Source: Ophiostoma sp. CBS 140.51 (Eukaryota; Ascomycota; Sordariomycetes; Ophiostomatales; Ophiostomataceae). Taken from it: DNA of 64,000 bases. Of the stretch, positions 9,214 to 20,257 are shown piece after piece (the first letter of the stretch is position 1; each line of letters begins with the position of its first letter). The position numbers and the translations under genes are program-made. Below the pieces are notes generated by a model, which saw only the letters and a program-made list of their open reading frames with translations, was not told the DNA's origin and did no database searches. The DNA is taken from positions 243,078 through 307,077 of the forward strand of contig JANSLP010000010.1 in assembly GCA_029298735.1 (NCBI GenBank), given 5' to 3'.

Positions 9214-11020
9214 TTTAATGTACATAATAACATGACAAAAAAACAGCGAAGACTTTTCCACGCTTTCTCGTTGAAAAAGATAAATATACGAGAGTCCTTA
9301 ACTCATATTTGTTGATTCAAATTGACATGCGTGACCCCCATCTCCCCTAAATAGAAGGGCATCATGAAGCGAGCGACGAGACACGAGGCAAGTCACAGCT
9401 GAAAAAGAGTGAGCACACTTGGGGCTACAGTCAGAGATCACGTAAACAGATAGCCACAGCTGAGAACGGGTGAACACAACTCGATGCATCTAGACTGCAG
9501 TGAGCACAACACGTCTTAAGAGTGGTCCAAGGAAGTCAGAGGGCGCGCCCACGATATGACTGCTGCATGATTGCATTGTCATGGATTGTTCCGATACGAC
9601 CGCCTAGCATTATCAAAGTCCTGTTGTGACATGTTCCCTTCTCTGATATATCTCTCTTGGCTATTCTTGGCCCGATCTGGTCAAGACATTTCACAGTCTA
9701 AATCAAACAATTCGGCGACGACGTGCAATCAAGACACGCAAAGCCACCAGAAAACGCTCAAAAGACATAAGAGACATTGTGAGAAGAAAAGAGTAAGAAT
9801 GAGAAGGGGAAGAGAGAAGAAGACGAAAGAGGACGAAAAAGAGACACAATGATGAGAAATGGAAAATAGACCCCCACACACGCAATGACTCGCCTTGGCC
9901 TTTGCCTCTCCAACACTTTGGCGCCCTCCTGTCTCTCCTTGTTGTCTACTTTTTTGTGTTTGTGTTTTGTGTTTGTGCCCGTCTCCGATTCGGCTGTCGT
10001 GGAACAGAAGGCGTTCTCAGTGTTGTGTCTTCCATGCAGACGGCGACTGAAAATATTAATGAGTGTTAACGAGGTGCTGGCATCGATTGGCCGAGGCCCC
10101 ACGATGGATTGTTGAACAAACGAAAAGAGAACAGAAGGAGAATAAACAATAAGCGAATCACAGGGCTCAATACCGAAAGGCTGCACAAACACGCAAGCAC
10201 GCAAACACCCTGCCACGCAAGCCCACGCAGAAACCCATGCACCTGGTCTGCAGACTGCAGAGAACCATGCTTTCCCAGAAGACTTTAAAGTACGGCATGC
10301 ACGGTTCACGAAACCGTCAATCTGGTGACGGAAACGAAAATGGACGTTCCCCATCGGACATGGCCGTGGCCCCATGCTTTTTATGATCCCCATGCTCGTA
10401 TTATTTTTCAGCTCCAGCACGTTTGTCAAATTCTTCAGTGCTTGTACACCGTCCTTGCCCCCTAGTTCCCCGCCTCTCGTGTTTCGACTATGGGCATGTC
10501 GTACGTGACACAGCATGAAGAGACGACGACAGAAAAACGAGTAGGACAAAAAAACAAAAGTGCCAAGAGAATCTCTACAGAAATCTTAAAGTGCCTGACG
10601 TGTGACTCGCACTCCTTGACTTGTCTCTTGTCTCTTCAGTCTTTATTCCGAACGAAAGAAAAGAACGAAAAACGCCCTCTTACGTTGCCCCCCTTGCATC
10701 ACAGTTCCCGCTGTGAGACAACGTACCTTGCAGAACGGACATCACTTGCTTTCTTCTTCTTCTTTTTTCCTCTGGCGGGTAGCAGTAACAGCCTCGGATG
10801 CAGGACGAGGAAGAACGGGTTGGAACTAATGCGAGTGGGAGTACACGATGATGGTTCACGAGGATAAATACCGGCGGTGGCCAGCTTCCTTTTGATTTTG
10901 AAAGGCACTCCATCGACAATACACACCACAGAATACAAGAAAACAATAAGAAGAAATACAAACAACAGAGCAAAGCTCGAATAAAACCTACAATCTACAT
11001 CACATCACCTTCACATCACA
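9214..11020. other. Intergenic region upstream of the secreted CVNH gene
   Basis: About 1.8 kb without supported coding exons. A 263-codon frame on the minus strand (to 10549) has low-complexity composition and no recognisable domain, so it is not called. The last ~150 bp before 11021 contain a TATA-like GATAAATA at about 10863 and a CA/AC-rich leader, consistent with the promoter and 5' UTR of the next gene. Confidence 0.5.
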
Positions 11021-11560
11021 ATGGCTTCATCATTTCGCTCTTGCTATGCCGGCCTTCTTCAGACTCTCGCCATCCTCACCTTTGCGACCTCAGCCTGTGC
11101 AGCACCATCTCTCGCTGCGGTGCCTGCTTCTTCCGGCCTCGACATCCGCGCCGCCGCCGCCAAAACCAACTTTGCCTCTTCTTGTACGGATATTGCCTAC
11201 TTTGGCTACTGCCGCATCGAGGCCAATTGCACGTCGGATGGCACCGCCGTTTCCTCCAAAAACAAGAACAATTTGCAACACACATTCCTCGACCTCGGCC
11301 AGTGTGTCGGCTACGACGAGTCCAAAAAGACGCTGGCATGGCGCTCCAAGTCGGTGGCGCACTGGCAGTCAACCTACTGCGCGCCCTGCAGCCAGTGCAC
11401 CATTGACGCCCACTCGACGCAGATGACGTGCCACTGCCAGTATACTGACACTCGGAGTAATCATGCGACTCAGCTGATGCTGAGCGACCATGTGTCCAAC
11501 ACGGCCGGCGTGCTGAGTTGCCTCAATGTCGCCGGCGATCCGGATCACAACGACAAGTGA
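11021..11560 (+). CDS. Secreted cyanovirin-N homology (CVNH) protein
   Basis: 179 residues, single exon. Residues 1-27 are a signal peptide (hydrophobic LLQTLAILTFATSACA, then AP). From about residue 50 to 150 runs one CVNH domain: FASSCTDIAYFGYCRIEANC, a conserved Thr-Ser-Asp-Gly turn, LDLGQCVGYDESKKTLAW and a second Cys-rich half. CVNH proteins are mannose- or oligosaccharide-binding lectins found as single- or multidomain proteins in ascomycetes. A signal peptide plus eight or more Cys in the mature part indicates an extracellular, disulphide-bonded protein. The second half of the domain (CAPCSQCTIDAHSTQMTCHC) has more Cys than the canonical fold. Sugar specificity cannot be told. The next two genes are also small proteins. 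Confidence 0.82.
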   Translation: MASSFRSCYAGLLQTLAILTFATSACAAPSLAAVPASSGLDIRAAAAKTNFASSCTDIAYFGYCRIEANCTSDGTAVSSKNKNNLQHTFLDLGQCVGYDESKKTLAWRSKSVAHWQSTYCAPCSQCTIDAHSTQMTCHCQYTDTRSNHATQLMLSDHVSNTAGVLSCLNVAGDPDHNDK

Positions 11561-11805
11561 AGTGGGAAGGCGATGGGTAACAAAAAATTGAGTTAGGGAC
11601 ACGGGGACGATTAGCAATGAAAACAATACAGGGGCGTGGAAAGAAAGACAGATGAGAGAAGGATTACTTGCAAAAGAATATAAAAATAGGTGTGCAGAAA
11701 GGAGGTAGATGAAGTTTATTTCATTTGAATTTCAAAGGAGGGAGATAAATCACTGCACAAAAAATCTAACTTACATTTTTGGATACTCTTAAATTGTCTC
11801 TACGT

Positions 11806-12084
11806 CTACTCACAGCTGTCACACAGCCCGGCAAAATTTCCTCTCAAAATGATTTTGACACGCACGCTCGCGCAGATGGAGTTACGGTAGATTGCCCACA
11901 TACACCGGTGGGTGCTATCATAGATGTGACTTATATGGCCGCTGTCGTCGTACTTGACGGAAATGTAATTGAAGTAGCACATGTTGCCAAGAGTGGTGTT
12001 CAGGGAGATATTTGTTTCGTTTGCTCGTATCAAAGTATTGTGATTTTCACAGTAAACGTGAGAATTAACTAAGTTTAAGGACAT
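11806..12084 (-). CDS. Small cysteine-containing protein, tandem paralogue copy A (no signal peptide)
   Basis: 92 residues, from the ATG at 12084. The C-terminal ~60 residues align with copy B at 12231-12500: MC(Y/H)F.YI.V.YDD.GH, then Cys-rich segments and GLC at the end. Unlike copy B, the N-terminus (MSLNLVNSHVYCENHNTLIR) is not hydrophobic. A TATATAAA lies at 12093-12100, only about 10-20 bp from this ATG, so the real start or an upstream exon may differ. Two Cys conserved in copy B (in DDCGH and LYLCDS) are Ser/Tyr-replaced here. Either a decayed copy or one that lost secretion. Function unknown. Confidence 0.5.
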   Translation of the reverse strand: MSLNLVNSHVYCENHNTLIRANETNISLNTTLGNMCYFNYISVKYDDSGHISHIYDSTHRCMWAIYRNSICASVRVKIILRGNFAGLCDSCE

Positions 12085-12092
12085 GGATATGA

Positions 12093-12100
12093 TTTATATA
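12093..12100 (-). promoter_or_regulatory. TATA box of small-protein copy A
   Basis: TATATAAA on the minus strand. Its counterpart upstream of copy B sits about 30 bp from that gene's ATG, suggesting that the promoter was duplicated together with the gene. Confidence 0.4.
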
Positions 12101-12230
12101 CTTTCGAGATTTGCCCCATGATGCAATGCTTTCACACATGAGTGGTGTAGATAAGAAATAAAATTCTATTTTCATTAACACGCCTTCGTCACTGCATCCT
12201 TCCTTTAACTGCTTTTGGCCACCGCGACAA

Positions 12231-12500
12231 TTATTTGCGGTTCTCACACAGGCCCCTGAAGTCTTCCCTCAAAATGGACTTTCCTGGAATATCCCGACAA
12301 ACTGTAACCCGGTCAGCAGCATACTGGCACCAAAGCAGACTGTCACAGAGGTAAAGTGTGTGACCACAGTCGTCGTAGGTGACGGCAATGTACTTGAAAT
12401 GACACATTGTGGCGGTCGATAGAGAGCGTCTGTAATCTGTATCAACACCCAAAAAATCACGGGAAGCTACGAAGCTGAACATGAATATGAGGAGCAACAT
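12231..12500 (-). CDS. Small secreted cysteine-rich protein, tandem paralogue copy B (effector-like)
   Basis: 89 residues, from ATG at 12500. Residues 1-13 (MLLLIFMFSFVAS) look like a short signal peptide. The mature part has six Cys (MCHF, DDCGH, LYLC, LLWC, VTVC, GLC), an even number compatible with three disulphides. It aligns over most of its length with copy A 150 bp downstream in the same orientation, so they arose by tandem duplication. I do not recognise a named family. Size, secretion, Cys content and duplication are the usual profile of fungal effector-like or antimicrobial proteins, but that is inference. Confidence 0.55.
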   Translation of the reverse strand: MLLLIFMFSFVASRDFLGVDTDYRRSLSTATMCHFKYIAVTYDDCGHTLYLCDSLLWCQYAADRVTVCRDIPGKSILREDFRGLCENRK

Positions 12501-12529
12501 GTACTGGGATGTTGTAAGGACTGGAACGC

Positions 12530-12537
12530 ATTATATA
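12530..12537 (-). promoter_or_regulatory. TATA box of small secreted protein copy B
   Basis: TATATAAT on the minus strand about 30 bp upstream of the ATG at 12500. Spacing is short but workable for a brief 5' leader. Confidence 0.45.
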
Positions 12538-12651
12538 CTTGATATAACAGGAAAAGAATGATAACATATGCTGAGATACAACAACATGGAGAACACATGA
12601 AACCCCCATCACTGCTGCCGTGACATAAGTTATATAAACCGTGATGTCGCC

Positions 12652-13837
12652 CTATGACCGCAGGTACTCACAAACACTCTTGCCCCATCGCACACCACCT
12701 TTGTATGTCCACATGCTAGGTGCATTGCCTTCCTTCAAGCCCTCGATAGCATCGGCCAGGTCGGGCCCTACTCCTTCATTCTTCAAGTCTTGAACTGGGA
12801 AGAGGTACGTCTTGAACGAGAAGAGGATTGCTTTCGTGACGGGTAACCGTGTCAGAGTCTGGCACTCGACCCGCAAGCACGTCTGGGAGATGTCGACATC
12901 GGCGTCATGCTCGACCTCATCACCTTCGTGAACATGATTTCCCCTGGGCACGAAGAGCGTTTTGTGTGTTTGGACGGACCACTGAAAGGTTAGAGAGCAC
13001 TCAAATAAAAACACTATAGAAGTAGAGACATACATTCAATCGCCGCACACTCTGACCGACGGCGAGCCGCTTGAAGAAGCGCTCCATACTGGGCCCAATT
13101 TTGTCGTACGACGGCACTGGCTTGTGGATGTCTTTCAGCAGGAGGCCAAGCTTGCTTGACGGGTCAAATCCAGCCGGGAAGCAGCAGAGAAAGGCCACAA
13201 GGCGGTGACTGGTATCGGGATAGGCCGGTCCGCCATCGTCAGGCACCGTTTGGATGCTCTCCTCTTGCAGCAAGAACAGGTCATCCTCAACAGTCTCGCC
13301 AAGGATGCGCAAAGCGTCGAGTGGATTGGCAGGTGGAGTGGACGCGATGGTCTTGCCAGTGGCGGCATTGTAGAGCGATGGGGGTGAAGACAACATTTTT
13401 GTGAAAATTGATGGATACCGTTTGGGAAGATAGTCTATCAAGTAGGCGTGGAGTTCGTCAACAGCAGCTTTGGCGACTGGTGTACCGATGGTTCCCATGA
13501 CAGTTCCTGGATTGCCATCCATGACTTTGCGGCGAGTCTCGACCCGCTCTTTGTAGTTGCTGTCTATCACGATAAGATCCTCTGGTGAAGATGACTGCAG
13601 CGCCATGGTGATGTGGTATGTCGGCTTGAATGGCCGAAACTGTGTTGGGCTGACGGCCGTGTAATCAAATTCCGGCAACGGCGTGATAGTCAGAGGAGGT
13701 GTCGTTGTGCCATTTTTGTTTGATTTTTGGTCAACTTTGCCGGCAGCTCGTTTGTCCACAACGGCCTTGTTTCTCTGCCGAAGATAGATACCTATCAAGG
13801 TCGCTGATAAGAGCAGGAAAACTAGATAGATGTTCAT
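12652..13837 (-). CDS. DUF3445 / HODM-like (heme-dependent oxidative N-demethylase family) protein, membrane-anchored
   Basis: Exons 13034-13837 and 12652-12981, with a 52-bp intron (GTATGT donor, CTAAC branch, CAG acceptor); 377 residues. The start is the ATG at 13837. The first ~20 residues (MNIYLVFLLLSATLIGIYL) are a transmembrane anchor, followed by a basic linker. The rest has the DUF3445 signature: FKPTYHITMAL, LIVIDSNYKERVETRR, LPKRYPSIF, ETVEDDLFLLQEE, FPAGFDPSSKLG, IHKPVPSYD and, across the intron, RRLNWSVQ. Bacterial HODM relatives use heme to oxidatively demethylate methylamines; many fungal members are uncharacterised. A single-pass protein facing the ER or cytosol is likely. The substrate is unknown. 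Confidence 0.83.
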
Positions 13838-15052
13838 GACGATAGAAGTGACGTCAACAACAACATAAAGAACAATAAACAAGAAAATGATAAGAAATAC
13901 GATGCATCAACGTCTGCACAGGCGACAACGCAAAGAGGAGTCACAACCATTTTATATGCCCGCGATATCGCTTTGATATCCCTTGGTATCGTGTGCGTGA
14001 TGGTGGTCTCGAGCGGGGTGCACACCAACTGTACCAACTAATTATTCTGGTTTGTCGTTGGGCGCACTGGGCGCGCTTGGCGATTAGACGTCGATTTAGG
14101 AAGGTCGTGCCGGAACATTTGCTAATAATATGTTTGGTTGATCTGCGTGCGGCAACTGCCGACAACGGCCGTGTTGATTTGCCACATTGAGTATAAACTT
14201 ACGAAAACAGAGATACCAGAAATATATCAGAAAGGAACACAAAAACCAAAGATCCAGAAAAAAAGAACAGAAGAAATGTAAAAAATGATAATGAAGACGA
14301 TCGACCCCAGCCATACAGGGCTGAAATACCACTTAGCAATTGCGTCTTATCGCCCTGTGACTTGATGGACCCCGCATTACGGCTGGAGATGCTGAAATGA
14401 AGATAATATTAAATGGAGTACCTGTCGACGACCTTACCACGTGATATCAAACTGTAATTGTCGTGGACTATGTTGTTCCTTTCTGATATGTAAACAGAAT
14501 GACATGTATTCTGCCAAACACATCGCCTTAATTTGACCCCCAACAAGGAAGGAGCATCACCAGACTGAGATGCGCCTTCCCTTTGAGCGTGTCATCTAGA
14601 AAATAAAAGTGAACAAAAAATATCGAGACGTGGACAAATTGAGCAAGAACGAATCAAGTAGGAGAAGAAATCGAAATCTCAATCAAATATCCACTACTCA
14701 ACTCTGGACAGACAAAGCGCTTGCATTGTCAAGTGCATCGCTCCTTCCTTTTGGTGAGACGTGACAAGCAAGGCTGTTGGACCCCCACGAAACACCAAAC
14801 CCTTTCAGATGGCATTTGGTCAACCTTGCCTGGCCGAACCTTCTATAAATAAACCAAACAAAATGTTATTGGTCAGTCGTGCCTTCCACAAACGCGTGAA
14901 GCACCTTGCAACGTACATGAACAAAGATTGGGGGCCGTTGCTGCCTGGCGAGAAAACGACACGAATCTACACGGCCAAAAAATAAAAAAACCATCACTAA
15001 ATTGTTTATTAGCTTTTTGGCAACACAACATACAGTCTCCTTCCAGGCCACA
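13838..15052. other. Intergenic region between divergent DUF3445 and GHKL-ATPase genes
   Basis: About 1.2 kb, AT-rich in places, holding the promoters of two divergent genes. No coding exon, tRNA or repeat could be supported. Confidence 0.55.
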
Positions 15053-18052
15053 ATGTCGAGGGTCACAATGCCGCAGACCAGGCTGGACGACAGCGACTAC
15101 GACAGCGATAATGGCTACGACTACGATCCGCAGACCACGCTCGACTCGATTGAGCACAGCAAGACGATAAACTTTTCAATCAGCGCCAACTACACGGCCA
15201 GCTGGAAGCCCCGCGAGGCTTTTCGTGAGCTCGTTCAGAACTGGTATGATATTACTTCCTTCCCGATTCCATTTTCATTGTTGTACTTATTTTGTTCCAC
15301 ACTAACAAGTTGCGTACAGGCGAGACGGTATCATCAAATCGTTTCGGCTAGCTGAGCACGATTTTCGTGTCGAGCGAGTGCAGCAGCCTCCTGGCCGCAA
15401 TACCGAGATTGTCTACCGCGTGCCCGCCCCAGAGGGCTCGAGTCTGGGTCGACAATGGCTTGGCTACATTCGCTACAAGGGCCGCGATGGCGAGGGCACG
15501 ATTGACATTGTGAACTGCTCGGCCACCCTACAACCCAAGCATCTGGATATGGGCGGTACGAGCAAGACTGGCGATGCGGCACAGGCCGGTGCGCATGGTG
15601 AGGGTCTCAAAATTGCGCTGCTCGTGCTCATGAGACGACCCCAGAACCATTTTGTCCGTTGCCGTTCTGGCGGCTTCAACTGGATCTTCAACTTCACAAC
15701 CAGCGGGCGCCTGGTGGCCCGTTTGCGGCGCATGACCCCTGCAGCCGTCGCGCGGGCCGTGGACCAGATGCAGCGGCAGATGCAGCGCCCCGGTTCCCTG
15801 CTACCGCTGGTGACCCTGCCAGACCACGATGTGCAATTTATGATTGGCGAGACACGCTCTGGCCGCAACGAGTGGGGTGACAAGACCACGCGCAGCCTTG
15901 TGAAGCAGAGCCAGTTTGAGGCGTGGACAGCGGCAGCTCTGTTCCTTCACACGGTCGGGCCAGACACCATCTTGACCACGCGGGCGGCTGGCGACTTGCT
16001 GCTTGCACCGCAGTTCCAGGGGAAGATGTACCTCAAAGGCTTGCTGCTAAAAGAGTCAACGGAGGATCAGCCCGCCAGCATGACAGGCCGCCAACTTCGT
16101 TACGGCTATAACTTCGCATTTGGAACGACGAACCGCGAGCGAACGTCAGTTGCCAATGCCGGCGAAGAGAGCAGGGCCATTATAGCAATTTGGGATGCAG
16201 TACGTCAAGAGTACCCAGAGGACTGGCCCAGGATGGCGGCTTGCCTGAGCGACCTTTTGAAGAACGAAGAGCCGGAATATGCCGACGTTATCGGAGCCAA
16301 GTTCATGACACGACAAATGGCAGAAACTCTCAAAGCCCATCTTTTAGACGGAGAGCTGCAGAACAAGTGGTATTATACCATTAACGAAAAAAGCGAGGTA
16401 CGTTATGATTTTTCTGCATTACGTGTCACAGAACGTCGATGTTAAAACACTTTCTTTTTTAGAGTAATCGGCTACACGATGTCATCAGCGGCCTTGGACG
16501 TGAAGGTGTCCAACTTCCAAAAGCCTATTGGGACATTTTGCGGCAACACCAGATCGTTCGCACAGCCGACGAGGAGGAGCGTCGTCGCTTTACGTCTGCA
16601 CCCTTTGCTGATGTCCCCGAGACAAGCTTTGCGACATCTCTGTGCCGGCTCCTCAACGGTTGCTTCCGTGCCTGTACACAAATGAGTGGCATTGACTTTG
16701 TCTTCGTCCAGGCAGGACAGCTGAGTCTCCATCTCTACTTCTCCGACGACGACGATCCCCACTTTCGCATCCACGACCGGTGGCTGTCTCTCGAGGGCGC
16801 CGCGACCGAGCTGTGTCTGTCACCGCAAATCCAGTCGCAATCGGACATTCTTTTCCATGCTGTAAAGAACTTGTTCTCGGACGCCGCAGCCCAAGTTCCA
16901 TTCGATGCCCCCATCTTCTATGACGTTGAACAGCAGAACATTGCCCCAGAGAAACGCCGCCGACAGGAGGTTATCCACACAGAACAGCGTCTCCTCGACT
17001 ACACACGTATCCAGCACCTTACAATTGAGCCCGACCAGACACGGCCTGCATTGCACGTATCTTTGCTTACAGATTTTGGAAATAACGAGATCGAGATCCA
17101 ATGCCACCAGCTGTCGACATGCGGGCAGTTGATGAGGTCGTTCATATCCTACGAAGGTTGTTACGCGCTCTTCATTCGTTTGTTTGCTTGTCTCATCAAA
17201 TCTTCTTGACGGTTCAACTAACATGTTTGATACCTCTGACCTGTAGTCTGCCACGAATACATGTCATGCATGACCACCATTGGTGCGGAAGAAACGGACC
17301 TCGCTTCAGCCTCCGCCAACACTCGCTGCCGTCGGACGAGACTCAGCAAATGGAATGGCAAGCATATCGAGGAGAATCTGGTAACGGGCGAAGAGTACTT
17401 CTTTCTGTGCTCCGTGACGCCGGCTGATCCAGGTTCGTTTGTCTATGTGTCCGACATATACCGTGGACCCGACTGTGCACCTCTAGAGCCGAGGGATTCG
17501 AAGCCGAGAAACGCCACACACATGGACGTCAGCCCATCCCGCCCCGGCTCTCCCAGCCGATCCATAGAAATTGATTCTGATTCTGGTTTGGAAGATTCTG
17601 GCTCAGGCTCAGACATCCCCGACAACCGGTATCAACGTCAACAAAACATCCTACCCTCAGATATCGAGATCGAGAATGATGTGGCCTCGTCTACTGTAGG
17701 CGGAGAGGAAGTAGGGGTGCAACTCGGTGGAGCCGACATCAACGGTAATAGTGGCTCGTTGTCCGAGAGGACGCGGCGGCCTTACGCATCAAGACTATCG
17801 GGAGTATCGGGAGTATCGGGAGACAGAGACAGAGACAGGCGTCCACCGCAGACATGGCAAAATGTTGAACTCGGTCCCCGGCTGGAGCAGGTCAACATTG
17901 TCAATATCAAAAGCTGGCACTCGGTGCTAGTAGACGGTATGGTGTTGGAGAAACAAATCATGGCTGTCGTGAAGGAGGCGACGGCAACGACGGAAAGCGA
18001 CGCGGGACGAAAGAGACGCCGGACGAAAGAGACGGAGAGAATGAACGACTGA
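15053..18052 (+). CDS. GHKL (Hsp90-like) ATPase-domain protein, fungal family
   Basis: Exons 15053-15243, 15320-16397, 16463-17156 and 17247-18052 (donors GTATGA, GTACGT, GTTGTT; CTAAC or CTGAC branch points at introns 1 and 3). The joins keep frame and give 922 residues. The N-terminal ~170 residues are a GHKL ATP-binding fold: N-box FRELVQNWRDGI at 57-68 (E59, N63, D66) and a glycine-rich lid GAHGEGLK at 154-161. The region where a G1 DxGxG box is expected reads IVNCSATL, so that Asp is not canonical. The C-terminal 300 residues are acidic and Ser-rich, with short repeats GVS-GVS and DRDRDR. Fungal members resemble MORC- or sacsin-type ATPases; the client or DNA target is unknown. The C-terminus is uncertain because a possible extra exon lies downstream (next entry). 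Confidence 0.7.
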
Positions 18053-18355
18053 CAAGTGAGGACTTGACGGAAATGGTAGGTACCGGCTATTTAGGGTTGA
18101 TGATGTGATGGTATGTGCCTATGTCTTCTATGATGTAAATTGTGTGGGACAAGATGGACTAGATGGAGGACATAGTTGACGATTTGTTAGCGGAGATGAG
18201 AAACTTTACTATTACTAGTAGTGCTTGGAGACGAAGTAGTAATGAGCTCCCCCAACAGTACGTGGTAGTTGTAACTTGTAACCGTGCGATGCTTAGTGAC
18301 TCACTACTGACCATCTACTGGCGTCGTACACATTCAACCTCGAAATAATTTTCAG

Positions 18356-18620
18356 CGAAGATCCACCGGATGTTGACACCACCTCCGAAGAGGACATTTC
18401 CATCGAGTGGCGGCCCACTCAGGATGCTGCCGTCTATATCGGCGTGATGGATGAGCCGGCAGCCATTCGTTTGGGCCGGGTACTTGCAAAGGAAAAACAT
18501 GACCGGCAGGCAGAGGTAAATATATGCTTTCGCAGGATGGAGAGGGCTGAGAGGGCTGCACGCGGAGAGGATACAGAAGATGCAGACGAAGAAGACGAGG
18601 AGGAAGAGGATGAATCCTGA
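18356..18620 (+). other. Possible additional 3' exon of the GHKL-ATPase gene
   Basis: A frame open from 18356 to a stop at 18618-18620 encodes a structured-looking acidic peptide (EDPPDVDTTSEEDISIEW, VYIGVMDEPAAIRLGRVLAK, then Asp/Glu-rich). It is preceded by a good acceptor (TTTTCAG at 18349-18355) with a CTGAC branch point about 45 bp upstream. A phase-compatible donor in the last exon exists (GTTGGA at 17944) but is weak and would give a ~410-bp intron. The true donor is unresolved. Confidence 0.35.
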
Positions 18621-18766
18621 TTTAACTGCATGGAATTGTATTGTATCAGACGAAAGAGTTGCTATCTGATGATGGGATAAATAATAATTACTAATACTAC
18701 AGTTTTCAATATCTGGAAAGACAGAACTTGCATAACTGCAGCAACACCTTTTAGTCCCATCTCTCT

Positions 18767-20257
18767 TTACACACCGTCCGGCGGCAGGTAGTCTGGACAT
18801 CCCATACCGCCACAGCATTGGGGCTGGTCGTTCTCGGGACACTCGTACGCTGGACATTCATAGCCGCCCTGGTTGGTTCCGTAGATAAATTCAAACGCCG
18901 TCACAGCCCCTGCCGTGCCAACCAGCTGGACATATCCCGAGCCAGCATACAGGTACAGTACACACGCCCCCGTGACGCCGTTAAAGTACCCGGATGTGCA
19001 GAAGCCGTTGCCATCACAAATGTTGAGGCACTCTTGGAGGGACTGTTGCGGCGCATTAAAGACGACGCGGTTGATGCCCAGCGGCTGGACAACCTGGTTA
19101 CAGTACAGTGTCCACTCGGACGCGGCGCAGCCCTGGGCGCGGACGACGGCCAAGTCTGTGCACCAAGGGACGACGGAGCTGACCGTGCGGGAGATGGTCT
19201 GCGTGGTGCTTGTCGTGTCGGTGGACGTGGTGGTTGTGGTTGTTGTATGCGTGATGGCTGTCGACGACACCTGCGTTTTGGTCGATATTACCTCGACAGG
19301 GACAATGGACGTGGACGTGACTGTCGCTGAAGACGTGAGCGTATCCGTCTCGGTGGCGGAGGAAACGTCCGTGACAGTCATCGACGACATTTTGAGAGAG
19401 TCCACCGTGGCTGTGCTCGTGATGGTGATGTCGACTGTCACAACTGTGTGGCCGGAGACGTAAATAGTATCCACGACGTCGACAGTTTGGGTGACGGTCG
19501 TTATGGGCGTGAGAAGAGTTGTTGTCTGCAGAATAATACCCCAGGCAGCACAGGCGCTGCCGTAGAGGCTGACACTGTCGGCACACGCCGAGGTGGCATA
19601 GTCTGGAATGTGAGACGGGGAGATGGTCGTCGCAAGAGCTGAGATGGGAGCTGAACTCGAGCCGGCCTCACTGGCAACAGACCGTTTTGCCGGCGTCTGG
19701 AATGAGTAGGATGTCGAAGTCGACGTAGACGTGTGTGTCGTGGTGGCCGTCGTTGTGGATGTGTCCGTCTCGGAAGCAATGGAGACGAGTACATCGGTTG
19801 CCGACGACGTTCCAGTAATGGATGTTGTCGTGGTTGTTGACGAGGTCCATGTTGAAGAAGACACGAAAGTTTCTGTCGAGGTATGTGTAGATGTGGTGGT
19901 TGTAGTCGTAGTATCGGTCGAATCAACTGTTGTTGCGCCTGACTCAATGGACACGTCCGTTACTGTCGACGACACAGTGATTGTGTCTGTCTGGGTCGAG
20001 GAGAGGGTGCCGACTGTGTCGCTCGATATGCCAATAATGCTCGACACGACCTCGTAGACGGTTGATGTTGCTGGAATAATCGTCACCGACAGAAAGGAGC
20101 TGCAGTCCTTCTGGTGCTGGACAATCTGCCCTGGTGACTGGCCATCTTTCCCTTGGACGACGAGACTGCAGACATCAGGCTTGCATGCCTTGGCGTTGGC
20201 GGGGGAAGCAAGGGCTGCAACGAGGGCCGTGATGCCAAATGCCCTTGATAAGTACAT
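18767..20257 (-). CDS. Secreted Ser/Thr-rich mucin-like protein with Cys-rich C-terminus
   Basis: 496 residues, single exon. The signal peptide is MYLSRAFGITALVAALASPANA, residues 1-22. A short Cys-containing segment (CKPDVC, DCSSFLSV) is followed by ~300 residues dominated by Thr/Ser with long Thr runs, an expected heavily O-glycosylated stalk. A KR in QTPAKRSVASE near the middle could be a Kex2-type processing site. The C-terminal ~120 residues are Cys-rich (LQECLNICDGNGFCTSGYF) and PAN/apple-like, ending in a CPAYECPE...CCGGMGCPDY tail. No GPI signal is evident, so cell-wall-associated or free secretion is likely. Domain identity of the Cys region is tentative. Confidence 0.72.
   Translation of the reverse strand: MYLSRAFGITALVAALASPANAKACKPDVCSLVVQGKDGQSPGQIVQHQKDCSSFLSVTIIPATSTVYEVVSSIIGISSDTVGTLSSTQTDTITVSSTVTDVSIESGATTVDSTDTTTTTTTSTHTSTETFVSSSTWTSSTTTTTSITGTSSATDVLVSIASETDTSTTTATTTHTSTSTSTSYSFQTPAKRSVASEAGSSSAPISALATTISPSHIPDYATSACADSVSLYGSACAAWGIILQTTTLLTPITTVTQTVDVVDTIYVSGHTVVTVDITITSTATVDSLKMSSMTVTDVSSATETDTLTSSATVTSTSIVPVEVISTKTQVSSTAITHTTTTTTTSTDTTSTTQTISRTVSSVVPWCTDLAVVRAQGCAASEWTLYCNQVVQPLGINRVVFNAPQQSLQECLNICDGNGFCTSGYFNGVTGACVLYLYAGSGYVQLVGTAGAVTAFEFIYGTNQGGYECPAYECPENDQPQCCGGMGCPDYLPPDGV

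Noticed and set aside
9758..10549. 263-codon minus-strand frame in the gap before the CVNH gene
   Set aside because: Mixed Ser/Phe/Arg low-complexity composition, no domain, no signal or splice context.
18315..18857. 180-codon minus-strand frame next to the mucin-like gene
   Set aside because: Overlaps the end of the mucin-like gene and is antisense to the possible GHKL-gene exon. The plus strand reads more protein-like and has an acceptor site.
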